From contig OZ037848.1 in assembly GCA_964035575.1 (NCBI GenBank), positions 1,302,001 through 1,366,000 of the forward strand: 64,000 nt of DNA. Direction: 5' to 3'. Of the stretch, positions 42,801-55,016 are shown piece after piece. The notes beneath the pieces are model-generated. The model searched no databases. It was not told the DNA's origin and was given only the letters and a program-made list of their open reading frames with translations. This DNA comes from Rhynchopus sp. YZ270_cl-10. Taxonomy: Eukaryota; Euglenozoa; Diplonemea; Diplonemida; Diplonemidae. Position 1 is the stretch's first letter; every line of letters begins with the position of its first letter. The translations under genes were made by a program, and so were the position numbers.

Positions 42801-45800
42801 GGACTGGCGTTGCGAGTGCAGGCAGCCGTCGACTGGGTCAGCAACTGCGGGGGCGGCCAAGTGCTCGACGAACGAGTGCGACTTCCACGAGAAGACGTGT
42901 TCCGACGTGGGACAGGTGTGCCACGACCCGGACCTGTCGGCGCAGTCGCTTGGGGACTGGAACTGCACGTGCGTGGCGCCGTACGTGGGGACGCAGGTGG
43001 GTGCGGCGGCAAAGTGCCTGGTGGACGAGTGTGAGCTGTACGGACACGTGTGCACGAACGCCGGACAGACCTGTGTTGACGAGGAGCAGGGGATGGCAGG
43101 GTTCTGGAAGTGTTCGTGCCCGCCACCGAACGAGAAGTTCAAGCGTGACATGGGTGTGGCGGACTGCGTTGTTGACGAGTGCACGACATGGACGAACACA
43201 AGCACCCCGTCTGCGATGCCGTCGAACGACGCGGGCGCGGTGAACCTGTGCGAGCAGGCTGGGCAGGTGTGCGAGGACCCGAACCACAACGCGTCGTCTG
43301 CTGGGGACTGGACGTGCACGTGCCCGCCGCCGGGGAACAGAACTGCGCGTGCACACGTGGCGACGTGCGATGTGGACGAGTGTGCGGACCCTGCGAAGGA
43401 GGCTGTGTGTGAGGCCAAGGGGCAGCGCTGCGTGGACCCGAACTGGGAGCCTGGCCACGAAGAGGACTGGACGTGTGTGTGCGTGCCGCCGTCGGTTGGG
43501 ACGGGGATGCAGGCGGCGGCCGTGTGCCTGATCGACGAGTGCAAGACCGACGGTGGTGTGTGCCAGTCGGGCGGGCAGCTGTGTGTCGACACCGACCATG
43601 CGGAGATGGGGACGTGGGCATGCGAGTGTGTGGAGCACGCGGGTGTGACTGCGTCGGAGCTGGGCGGACTGGCAGACTGCAACCCGCCGTCGAGCGAGTG
43701 CAGAATCGACGCCATCCGCGAGGTGTGCACGTCGTCGAACCAGGGCTGCTTCGACCCGGACCTGAAGGCGCACAACGACTGGGTGTGCGAGTGCGTGCCG
43801 CCTGCAACGGGCCCGCAGAAGCAGGGTGAGGCGACAGTGTGTGTGCTCGACGAGTGTGAGGCGGAGTGCCCGACGTGCGGGAAGTCGGTGTGCGCGGCGG
43901 CGGGACAGACATGCACAGACGCGAACACGGACGCAGCCTCGCTGAGCGACTGGACGTGCACGTGCCCGACCCCCTCGACAGGGTCGAAGAAGGGGGGCGT
44001 GGCGGTGTGCCAGCTGGACGAGTGTGCTGCGGTGTGCGACGGCTGCCCGTCGGACATCTGCACTGCGGCAGGCACGCAGTGCGAGGACATGAACAAGGAC
44101 GCGCGTTCGCCCGGGGACTGGGAGTGCGTGTGCCGTGCACCTGCCCTGGGGCGTGTGACACAGGGCGTGCCGGTGTGTCTGATTGACGAGTGCGAGCAGA
44201 ACGCACACAAGTGCGCGGACGGGCAGACGTGCACTGACGCGAACAAGCTTGCGGCGTCCGAGGGGGACTGGACGTGCACGTGCCCGCCGCCGACGTCTGG
44301 GACTGCGGTGGCGAGTGCGGCGGTGTGCTTCGAGAACGAGTGTCTCGTGGACGAGAATGTGAAGACGTGCACTGTAGTGGGGCAGGTGTGCATTGACCCG
44401 AAGCCGCAGCCGACGAACAAGGGTGACTGGGAGTGCCACTGCGCGCAGGGGAAGACCTTTGCTGTGGCGGCGGCAGCAGTCTGTGTGCTGGACGAGTGTG
44501 CGGAGCAGTGCACGTCGTGTGCGGACAGCGGGGGCGGGAACGTGTGTGCGAAGGCCGGGCAGCTCTGCACGGACCCGAACACGTCGCCGGAGAGCACACG
44601 TGACTGGAAGTGCCAGTGTGCGGCAGGGTCGAAGGCTGCGCTTGGTGGCCCTGCGACGTGCGAGGAGGACGAGTGCTGGCAGCCAAGCAACTTTGGTGCA
44701 CACACGTGCCATGACACACCGCGGACGACGGTCGACGGGTGTGCGTGCCAGTGTGGCTGGCAGGTGCAGGATGCGGCGCAGTACCCCGGAGCACACGGCC
44801 CTGGTATTGAGGTGGGCTGTCTGGCTGGGTGCTGCAACCCGAACATTGTGGCGTCGGGGGCGTGGTGCCTGCTGGAGCCTGTGCAGACGACAGCCGTGTG
44901 CCAGGACCTTGTGACTGCGGGGGAGATGGTGCAGACGTGCGCGGTGCTGGCGTCGGGGGTGGCGCCGGCGAACCCGGAGAACCTGTGCTCGAAGGCGGGC
45001 CAGGTGTGCGTCGACCCGGACACGAGTGCGACGAGCTCGGGTGACTGGCGGTGCGAGTGCATTGCGCCGGCGAGCGGGGACCCGAGTGTCGGGAAGACTG
45101 GGTCGTGCATGATCGACGAGTGCGAGGCGAACGGGCAGGTGTGCTCTGTGGTGGGACAGCTGTGCAAGGACACGGACAAGGCGACGGAGAACACGTGGGA
45201 GTGTGTGTGCCCGACGCCTGCGACAGGGTCTGCGACCGGGAAGGCGGCGACGTGCGTGTACGTGGGTGAGTGCGAGACGGCAAGCATTGCGGAGGTGTGC
45301 GAGCAGATGGGGCAGACGTGCTACGACCCGGACGCAGCTGTGACTGGGAACTGGGTGTGCAAGTGCGTGGACCCGGCGACAGGTGTGCCTGCGCTCATGA
45401 CGACGGCGACGTGTGTGCTGGACGAGTGCACGGCGGAGTGCCCGACGTGTGCGGACAAGGGGTTCGGGAACCTGTGCGATGTGGCCGGGCAGCACTGCGT
45501 GGAGTCGTCGACGTCGCCGGCAGACGTTGAGGACTGGATGTGCAAGTGTGTTGGGGACGCCGTTGGGGAGTCTGTGGCGTCTGTGGCCGTGTGCACGCTG
45601 GACGAGTGCAAGATGAACAACGGGCGCCTGGCACAGCTGTGCGGTGCGGCTGGGCAGACCTGCAACGACCCGAACAAGGCGGTGCTCGGGGGGCTGGAGG
45701 ACTGGGAGTGCGTGTGCCCGCCACCGGGGATCGGGCGTATGACGGGGAAGCTTGCGACGTGCCTGCGCGACGAGTGCATAGAGGAGGACGTGGCTGTGGT

Positions 45801-48800
45801 GTGCACGGCGGCAGGACAGACGTGCCAGGACCCGAACACGGACGCACGCAGCACCGGGGACTGGACGTGCGCGTGCTCGGCGAAGCCGGGTGAGACACCG
45901 AAGGTGGCGGAGGGGGAGCCCGCAAAGTGCGTGCTGCCGCCGAGCTCGTGGTGCGTGCAGCACGGCGACACGTGCACGTTCCTGGGACAGGCGTGCGTGC
46001 CTGCAGCAAGCATTCTGGACGACGGCTCGTGTGCGTGCATTGCGCCGCAGACAGGGCCGACAAAGGTGGGGGCGGCAACAGTGTGCATCCTCGACGAGTG
46101 CACGGCGGTTTGTGCGACGTGTGCCGACCACGGTGCCGGGAACGTGTGCACAAAGGCGGGGCAGACGTGCCAGGAGGGAAGCATGAACCCTGTGACCGGG
46201 AAGGGGGACTGGCGCTGCAAGTGTGCCGAGTCGGACATGTCGGCGGTGGCGGCAGTGGCGGTGTGCACCGTGAACGAGTGTGACACAGATGTGAAGGCAA
46301 AGGTGTGCGCAGCTGCGGAGCAGACGTGCACAGACAAGAACACGGCCGGGGACTCGCTGAACGACTGGATGTGCGCGTGCCACGAGCCCTGGACGGGGAG
46401 CAAGATGCTCGGGGCTGCGGACTGCAAGTTTGACGAGTGCCTGTTCGCCGGGAGCGAGTGCACGGCGCTTGGGCAGACGTGCTTCGACAAGGACACGTCG
46501 GCTCAGGTGCGTGGGGACTGGGAGTGCCGCTGTGTGGGGCCTGCGGAGGGGTTCGCTATTGCGAAGGCGGCAACGTGCGTGTACACGGGGGAGTGCGAGG
46601 TGCAGGCGAACGTGGACGTGTGCACGTCGGCAGGACAGACCTGTGTGGACCCGAACCCGGCTGTGGCGGACGACTGGGAGTGCCGCTGTGTGTCGCCCGA
46701 GGCAGGAGCACACACCAAGGGGGCAGTGGCGGTGTGCATGCTGGACGAGTGCCGTGCGACGTGCGCGTCGTGTGCGACGAAGCCGGGGTCGCAGACACAC
46801 GCATGCGCGTCTGCGGAGCAGGACTGCGTGGACCCGGACACGGCAGCGACGAGCATTGCGGACTGGACGTGTGTGTGCCGTTCGCCTGCGTCTGGGGAGA
46901 TGGTGGGTGCGGCGGCTGTGTGCAGCGTGGACGAGTGCTACAACGCAGAGAACCGTGCGGCGTGCTCGCGCGTGAAGGACACAACGGGGGCGGAGGTGCA
47001 GCACTGCGTGGACAAGGACTACACAAAGACCGGGGACTGGGTGTGCGAGTGCCTGTACCCGTACCACGGAACGGCGGGACAGCGTGAGGCGGCGGTGTGC
47101 CTGGTCGACGAGTGCACGGCGCCGGAGGCGTGGAGCAAGCAGCCGAACGGAAACGCGGTGTGCGGGGCGCAGGGACAGACCTGCCTCGACCCTCAGCAGG
47201 GTGTGGCGTCGGAGCTTGGGAACTGGGTGTGCCAGTGTGCGGACGGGACTGGGGAGCCGAACAGGGGTGCGCCGTCGACGACGTGCCGCTCGGACACACT
47301 GTGCGCGCAGTTCGGGTCTGCGTGTGGGCCGCTGGAGACCTGCGTGGAGAAGGCGGAGGTGTGGTCGTGCAGGTGCATTGCGCCCTTCGTGGGTGAGGCT
47401 GTTGAGGCGGCGGCATCCTGTGTGCTGGACGAGTGCGTGGCGGAGTGCACGACGTGCGCGCAGCAGGGGTCGGTGCACATGTGCACGCAGGCCGGGCAGA
47501 AGTGCGTGGACCACGACAAGTCACCGGACAGCCGTTCCGACTGGTCGTGCGTGTGCGAGGTCGGGAAGGGAGAGGCTGCTCTCCACAAGGCGGAGTGCAT
47601 GGTTGACGAGTGCGTGCTGAACGGAGTGACGTGCGAGGGTAAGGGCCAGGAGTGCGTTGACCCGGACATGCATGCCGAGACAAGCGGAGACTGGGTGTGC
47701 CAGTGCCTGACGCCTGCGTCTGGGAAGGCTGTGGCCGGACCTGCGACGTGCCTGCTGGACGAGTGCAACCTGTACGGCGGGAAGTGCACAGTGGTGGGAC
47801 AGGTGTGCATTGACCAGAACACGGCCCCGGCGAGTCTGAACGACTGGACGTGCAACTGCCCGGCACCTGCGTCGGGGTTCATGTACGCCGGACCTGCGTC
47901 GTGCACGTACACGGGGGCGTGCAAGGACGCTGCGAACTTCGATGTGTGCGCGGACGCGGGCCAGCGCTGCTTCCCAGGGAACTCGTCGGCAGATGACTTC
48001 AGGTGTGGGTGCATGCCGCCGTACCGTGGCATTGCTGGGGAGCGTGCCCCTGCACAGTGCATGATCGACGAGTGCGAGGACATCTGCGCAACGTGCGCGC
48101 GCACGAGCGAGAAGGCCGTCAACGTCTGTGCGGGTGCGGGCCAGCGTTGTGAGGACCCGAACCTGTCTGCGCAGAGTCTGGAGGACTGGGTGTGCATGTG
48201 CCAGGCCCCGTCAACAACAGCGGCCGTTGCGCGTGCTGTCGACAGCTGCCTTGTGGACGAGTGCCTTGCCGTCACCATGACAGGTGCACGCAAGTGCGAC
48301 AACTTCAAGCGCTACACGAACGACGGCTGCGAGTGTGCGTGCGGCTGGATGGTCACCGGCATTGACGGCAGAGGTACCGGCCTGGACGAGCCCTGCAACA
48401 CAGCCTGCTGCAACCCGGACAAGGCAAAGGAGGGAGACTGGTGCCTTGTTGCCGACAGTGCCTTCAACAAGCAGAGCGCTGTCTGCAAGGCCCTTATCAG
48501 CAAGCAGCAGACGTGTGCGAACGAGCGTGCACCTGCCCCTGCAGGCGCACCTGTGAGCGAGTTTGTCGACGTGTGTGCTGCCGCTGGCCAGCGTTGCTAC
48601 GACCCGAACCACTCCCCCAGTGTGCAGGGTGACTGGGAGTGCCACTGCACAACCTCTGAGGACTACCACATCCTTGCCGTGGCAAAGTGCAGCGTGGACG
48701 AGTGCCAGCAGGTCACAGTGTGCTCGGAGGTTGGGCAGAAGTGCTTTGACAAGAACACCGATGCGGAGTCGAAGGGCGACTGGGAGTGCCAGTGTCTGTC

Positions 48801-50321
48801 AGGAAGCGGGGCGAAGGACATGGCTGCTGCAGAGTGTGTGTTCGACGGCCACGACGAGTGCCAGATTGAGGCAAACCAGAAGATCTGCCTGGACGCTGGA
48901 CAGTACTGCTACGACGAGGACCCGGAGCTGGCGGGCGACTGGGTGTGCCACTGCACAGACCCCTACGTGCAGGAGGCACCGGGCATCACAGAGGCTGCGA
49001 CCTGTGTGATTGACGAGTGCCTGGCGACATGCCCGACGTGCGCAAGGAAGGGAGACGGCCACGGCTACGCCTGCGACGGACAGCAGTGTGTCGACCCGTC
49101 AGGAACGGAGCTTGGGGACTGGCGCTGCGACTGCCTTGCCCCTGCCCTGGGCTCTGGCCTGCAGGAGCGTGCGGTGTGTGTGCAGGACGAGTGCCTCGAC
49201 ACACAGAACCTGCAGAAGTGCACAGACAAGGGCCAGGAGTGCGTGGACCTGCACCCCAGCGACACAAGCCTGAACGACTGGGAGTGCCATTGCGTGCGCC
49301 CTGCCCTGGGTTCGGCCATTGGCCACGCAGCAGTGTGCAAGATCAACGAGTGTCTGACGGAGGCACACATGCAGCTGTGCCACGAGCACGGGCAGATGTG
49401 CTTCGACCCGGACACAACGGCAGAGTCGGCAGACGACTGGATCTGCAGATGCCCGGCCCCTGCAGTCGGAAGTGCGACGATGACGCCGGCGGAGTGCGTC
49501 TTTGTTGGGGAGTGCGCAAAGCCGGAGATTGCAGCTGTGTGCATTGCAGTGGAGCAGACGTGCGTCGACACGGACGTGGCACAGGACGGGACCTGGGTGT
49601 GCAGCTGTGTGGCACCGAAGACAGGGACGAACGGGCTCATGGGCCCTGCGGAGTGTGGGATTGACGAGTGCCAGGCCGAGTGCAAGACGTGCGAGCAGGA
49701 CGTGTGCAAGGAGGCCGGACAGGACTGCTACGACCCAGACGTCACGGTTGAGGGTGACTGGATGTGCGCATGCAAGGGCGGCACCGGGAACAAGACCACA
49801 AACGCTGCGGCAGTGTGCAGCGGTCTTGTGTGCGCGACGCTGGGTGCTGAGGAGTGCACAGCTGCACCCGAGTGTGTGTACGAGAGCTACTACGGCCTTT
49901 GCGACTACGTCAGGTCCGCACCGGAATGGAACACAACTGCCCCGGCACGTCCGATTGGCGAGGGTGAGGGCGACGACGACGACTGCACCTTCTGGGAGTG
50001 CTGGTGGTGGCTGCTTCTGCTCCTCCTCCTGTGCTGCTGCCTCCTGCTTGCCTTCCTCCTGTTCCGCTGCAGACAGAAGCAGCAGCAGAACGAAAATGAC
50101 GACGAGAAGTGGAACAAGCAGTTTGAGGCTCAGGTTGACGATGATGAGAACAACTATGCTATGGTATGTGCTTCTTTGTTGTTCTCACACTACACCACAC
50201 CACACCACAGTCGGAACGCTCGCCCCAGGGCAGTGCAGCAGGAGGCACGGAGGAGCCGCTTCTTGAGATGTCTGCGAAGGACAGCAACCCAGGGTCCCGT
50301 GCTGACGACGACGACATCTAG
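30880..50321 (+). CDS. Giant secreted/membrane protein with four vWA domains and about 70 EGF-like modules, about 6,464 aa
   Basis: Exon 1 is 30880-50163, then a 47-bp intron (50164-50210), then exon 2 to the TAG at 50321. Residues 1-21 are a signal peptide ending SHA. Four units of Cys-rich segment plus vWA domain follow, with vWA at about 266-515, 829-1075, 1387-1634 and 1948-2194. Each vWA has the metal-site motif DGSGSM and a later ADGG. Residues 2268-2331 form a Pro/Thr/Ala linker. Residues 2332-6310 form about 68 six-Cys EGF-like modules (DEC...GQxCxDP...DWxCxC...), plus three special Cys modules (near 39230, 44700, 48290). A Leu/Cys-rich membrane segment is at about 6371-6396, then a charged tail. 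vWA and EGF-like domains usually bind proteins outside the cell, so an adhesin or surface-coat role is inferred. Splicing replaces the read-through tail with one ending ADDDDI. The ATG at 30880 is chosen because the signal peptide starts there. GC content and codon bias are extreme. Confidence 0.9.
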
Positions 50322-52523
50322 GTCACAAGCCACAAATCACAAATCACAACATGATCTGATTCCCATCTCCCTCCCCTTTGTTTTGGTCTAGGTTTTCCCC
50401 CTCCCTCCCTCCCTCCCCCCCTCCCTATCTACCCATACCATTTCATTGCTTTCGGTGTCTGCGTGTGCACACGTGACGTGACGTGACGTGATGTGATGTG
50501 TGCACGACACATTCATCGCCCAAGTGTTCTTTACTTGGTTTTGTACTTTGTACTGTATTTCTTTTACATACGCTGCACTTCACTGCGGATGGTACCTTGG
50601 CGACTGTGCCCCCCCTTCATTCTTGGGCGGGCTTTGCTTTTGTTTTTGTCAACAGCTTTTATGGGTCCTTTCCCGCACGAAAACAACAGTGCATTTGCGT
50701 GAACACACACAAAAAAAAAAAAAAGACTATTTCATCGTATCCTTGAACGGCCTTTTATTTTTTAAAAGAAAGAGAGAGAGAGAGCACAAAGAAAAAAGAC
50801 AGGCTGTGCTGTTTGTGCGTCAACACGCTTTCACCAGCGAAACGACCACACAGCGCTCTCTGTCGCTTTTTATGTCTCTACCTTTTTCCTTTTTGTTTAC
50901 CTTTTTTTCCAGATGGGTGTGCACAAGAGGCACATTCGTCTTTCACGTTTTCCTGTTTTGTTTTGGTTTGTTTTTCTTCTTTTGTTTGTTTTTCACCCGA
51001 ACAACCGTCTTTGTGACGAAGAGACAGACCCATCTTTAAACCCATCGTGTTCCAGCACGATAACGATACGATAGTGGTAAAGATGTGTGTGTGTGTGCAC
51101 GAGAGAGGTGCATTTATCTGTCAAGTTTTTTTTATTTTTTTTGTTTGTCGCAGTTTTGGTTTCGCCGTTCATAGCTCAAACAACCTGTAACAAAAAAAAA
51201 AACCCCCCCCTTTTCCCACGTGTCTTTTTGCATATTCGGAGTGGAATGGGAGGAGGGACAGGTGGACCTCTGAAGTCCACACACTCGTGTGGTGTCAGAA
51301 TTGTGTCGACACCAGAACCCCTCCCTTCGCACTCCCCCTTTGCGTTGGTTTCTTAGTTTTAACAACGTTTGCTGTATTGCAGCTGGTTTCTGCCTCTGTG
51401 CTCTGAAGTACTGAGTACAGAGGTTGGTGCCGGCATGCGTTAAGTGTGTGGGAGAGAAACAGAGAGAGAGAGAGAAAGAGAGAAAGAGAGAAAGAGAGAG
51501 GAAAGGAAGACGTGTCCTTCTTCTTCTTCTGCCGAGTTGTGTCTGGCGAAGCGGAAAACACGTCTGTGTTGTGAAAGGAAGCCAACAAAATGTCGGGCAC
51601 TGGCTGCCGTGTGGTGTGAGGTGGTGTTGGTTGTGCTGTGGCGCTGTTCACTGATGAACCATTGGTGGCATACGTTGCGTCTCTGCAGGTCTCACTCCCA
51701 ACTCCTCCCTTGTGTCTTGTGTCTTTTTACTTTTTTTTTGAAAAGCCGCCCGTCTGTTTTGTTGCTGTGTATCTCTCTTCCCCTCTCCCTCTCCCTCTCC
51801 CTCTCTGTTTTGTCTCGTCACATATTTATTTTAGAAAAGCGAATATATTACTCCCTCGTTTGAAGTCTCATGCATCAACAAACGGTTACCCTTCCCACGC
51901 ATCCCAGTGCCTTTTTGATAAGGCCGCAAAGTAAGAAATAAGTTTTTAAAGTCATCACAAAACCAACACGCACTTCCCCCGTTCCCCTATTTCCACACCG
52001 AGAACAAAAAATTCACACAGTGAAAAATGAACAAACTTTAAAAAAAAAACCCCAACAAAAAAAAAAAAAAAAAAACATAAAGTGTTGGCATGTTGACGCC
52101 TTCAAACCACACTTCATGGCGCTCTGTTTCTTTAGGGACATAGGAAACATGTCCTCTTCCCCTTCCTCTTCTTCCCCAACCCGCAACCCGCAACCCCACC
52201 CACAAGGATGTTTTACTATTACCGTGCACCAAGCAAACTCTCGCACCAAAGCAAAGTGGAATAAACAGCCATTTTGTCAGGAACACTGGAACATTGTTTG
52301 GCTTCAGAGTTGTTTTGGTACGTGGTATTATATAGTTGTCTGTGTGTCCTCCCAGCACGCTCAACACATCACCCCCGATGGCTTATAGGTGTTTGATACA
52401 GCAAAAGCCTGCATAGCAGCAACAGTCCCGCACATAGCAGTGTGCGTGGCTTTGCCCACACCTCCCTCTTTCTTTCCTCTCCCTTCTGTTTTATCTTCTT
52501 TTTGCATTTCGCTTTCTTTAGGT
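50322..52523. other. 3' flank of the giant gene; no gene seen
   Basis: It contains CCCT repeats (about 50399-50425), TGACG/TGATG tandem words (50473-50500), an AG-rich tract (51458-51505) and CTCCCT repeats (51781-51805). Variants of the CACGAGAGGC motif lie near 50926 and 51098. The short open frames are not supported by composition or splice sites. Confidence 0.6.
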
Positions 52524-53045
52524 GACTAAGCACGAGAGGCTTGGGTTATTCATCTTATAGCACCTGCATCCATTATGTTTGAGATGTCGGTGCTGCCACG
52601 AACTTCAGATGTGTGTGCACAGCGAGACACATGCATGTTTCATCTTTTTCCTTTCTTCTTGTTTTTTGTCACAGAAGCCAGTCCTTTGCTTTTCCTCTCC
52701 ACATACACACACACACACAAGGCCCTTTATTGGCATGCATGTTCAGTGTTTTTTGGAAAGGTACGGAAAGCGCAACTGAAGACAACCCAAAAACAAAAGG
52801 CTGTCTGTGTGTCATTTTGCAGCGGACCCAAGCGTCAGTCGCAAATGGTGCATGGATGTTCATGCCTGTTGTGTTCCTCACCCCTTTTCAAGCATCACCC
52901 TCTCCGGGTTGTGCTACTCTAACCTTGCCACGCTTTGTACTTTCCCACCCACACCCATCCCACTCCACCCTCGGGACAGTGCACGAAAGCAAAATACAAG
53001 ATGTATTTCAGAAGAAAAACGTTTTCCCTTTTACATTTTATTGCT
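52524..53045 (+). repeat. 521-bp duplicated block, copy 2, upstream of the first RIIa gene
   Basis: Near-identical to 30172-30692. It ends 158 bp before the ATG at 53204. Here the start motif is preceded by AGGT, completing the consensus AGGTGACTAAGCACGAGAGG of the dispersed family, so the ancestral copy may be this one. Confidence 0.85.
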
Positions 53046-53203
53046 TCTTTTAGCTGTGATATTTCATCATATTTGACACATCACTCACCCACACTACCAC
53101 GCTCTACCTTCCAACAACAGTCACATACACACTTCATTTACACATACCTTTAAGCAGTCCGACCGTTTTTTGAAAGAGCAAAAACCACCGCCACAAAAAC
53201 ACA

Positions 53204-53468
53204 ATGGACTTCACAAAGCACTCCGCAGACGAAGACATTGCGTACCTCAAGAAGCACAACGTCCCGACTGTCATGGAGGAGGTATGTGCACCTCTTGTTT
53301 GCTCCCCCCTTCTCCCCCTTCTCCGCTCACCCCCCCCCCCCCCCAACGTCCCCTTAACAGATTGTCTCGAAGATGCTTGCGGACCTGCCAGAAAAGCCGA
53401 TCCCATTCCTTGTCGAACAATTCGCACAACACGATGCTTACAAGAAGGAGCAAGGGGGCACCGAATAA
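53204..53468 (+). CDS. RIIa-type dimerisation/docking domain protein, 61 aa, copy 1
   Basis: Exons are 53204-53281 and 53361-53468, with a 79-bp intron (GTATGTGCAC...CCTTAACAG, phase 0). The 61-residue product is almost entirely one RIIa/Dpy-30-like helical domain: AYLKKHNVPTVMEE, then IVSKMLADLPEKPIPFLVEQ and FAQHDAYKK. This matches the docking domain of cAMP-dependent kinase regulatory subunits and of many flagellar radial-spoke proteins, which dimerise to bind an amphipathic helix. There is no cAMP-binding part, so it is a stand-alone docking subunit. The C-terminus is GGTE. The upstream 120 bp and both exons are duplicated at 56095-56481. It lies 158 bp after the 521-bp block, which may supply its promoter. 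Confidence 0.85.
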
Positions 53469-55016
53469 AAGAATACCTTTTGCTGGACTCCACAATCCTT
53501 TCCCGTCTATTTTTTTTTACATTGTGACAGTATTATTACTTCCTTTCGGTTTGAGGATGAAGACGCTTCTGTTTTGCAGAACAACAAAGATGTGTGATAT
53601 TAACACGAGAGGCTTAGGTTCCATCTTATAACCGTTTCTCTGTTTCCCCCCCCACAGTTTTTTCCTTCACTTACACCCTATTTAATACAGTATTCCTCTT
53701 TTTTATTGTAAAAAAAGGGAGATAGTTTATTTGCTTCTGCAAAATAAATGCCTCACTGGGACAAGATGCCCTCCCCCTCGCACCCCCTTTTCTTTTTTCA
53801 AGGTGACTAAGCACGAGAGGCTTAGGATCATCTTATTAACTTTTCTTTTTCTTTTGCAAAAATGGTGACATTCAGTACAGAACCCACCTATGCAGTTGAT
53901 GCATTGCCGATGCAGCAAAGCACGGCAGAGCTATGCCTAGTCCTCTCCCCTACCCCATTCTTGAAGCTGAGAAAGCTGAGGGAGGATTCACCCCGCGTAT
54001 AGGTGGCGTATACGGTCCTACGGTCCTCTACGTGACTGTATGCGGGGGTAAAAATTAGGTAGAATTGGAGACCGATTTCTTGCAAAAAAAAAAGAGAAAA
54101 AAAAAAAATGTACACAATACAAACGACCTTTTGGTCCAGTAACTAGAGCAGTGTTTCTATAATATTATGGACAGTTCTGTAAGCAGAACGCTGTCTGGTG
54201 TACGTTGCTGTTGGGCAAGCTACTCAAGAGCAAAAAGGAGAAGCAGTATTTTTTTATAAGACAATTTGTTGTCGATTCTAAAAAGATTGAGAGGGCAAAT
54301 AAAACGGATTGAAAAAGACGGAAGCTTGCTTGTTTTATTTGAGTACTCAATTAACCACAACAACCGTACTTCAGTTTAACACATTTTTTCATCTTTTTGT
54401 TTTCTGGCTTTGAGCGCACAAAAAACCCGATATTTTTTATTGTTTGCCACTCCAAGAGAAAGTACCCACTATAGAGCAGATTACATACCAAATAAAATAA
54501 AACGGGGTTGTGCATTATCACAAAAAAAAAAACAATGTTAGTGGAGTGCATCCTCGGGTGACTACACTCAATACGACCAAGTTTTTCAAAATGTTAAAAC
54601 ACAGAAAATAGCCCCCCCTTCTTCATTTTCCTTTTCACTTCTATTTGTGGAGGGTGTGCATGCCCAGTGGTCTCCGTGGGCCCATATTTCAAGCAATTCC
54701 GAGTGGGTCCGACATTCCTGGCGACTGTTTTTCAGTGTGTGTCAGTTCCGCCGTTCCGTTTGCGTGCCCCATCTCGAACAGTTTCTGAAAGTGTGCTGTC
54801 ACCAGCGCATTGCGCTGCAGTTCACCTCAAGGTTTGAACAGCATTGAGGTACTCCCAACCCAGAGATAAAAAACATCGCCTCTCGTCTGAGGCATAATGT
54901 CTACCACTTCACGCTTTTGCTGGGGCGAGCACATCTCGGTGACGTCCATCCTCTTTCAGGTGACTAAGCAGGCTTGGGTTCATCTGATAAACTTTTCTTA
55001 GTTTTCTGTCGCTAAA
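53469..55016. other. Intergenic stretch with dispersed repeats
   Basis: No gene supported. Copies of the CACGAGAGGC/TTCATCTT repeat lie at 53601-53633, 53801-53840 and 54958-54992, and a diverged AGTGGAG repeat at 54540-54592. Confidence 0.55.
53801..53840 (+). repeat. AGGTGACTAAGCACGAGAGG dispersed repeat (family entry)
   Basis: The consensus is AGGTGACTAAGCACGAGAGG followed by CTTAGGTTCATCTTATAAAC and then a T-rich run. Copies lie near 427, 3891, 4825, 14839, 15451, 30172, 52521, 53601, 53801, 54958 and 62046, all on the + strand; looser variants are near 19030, 50926, 51098 and 63000. Some copies have a small inverted repeat (AGGTT...AACCT). The constant T tract after it could be a Pol III-type terminator or a splice-acceptor tract, so a SINE-like origin or a shared regulatory element are both possible. 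Confidence 0.7.
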
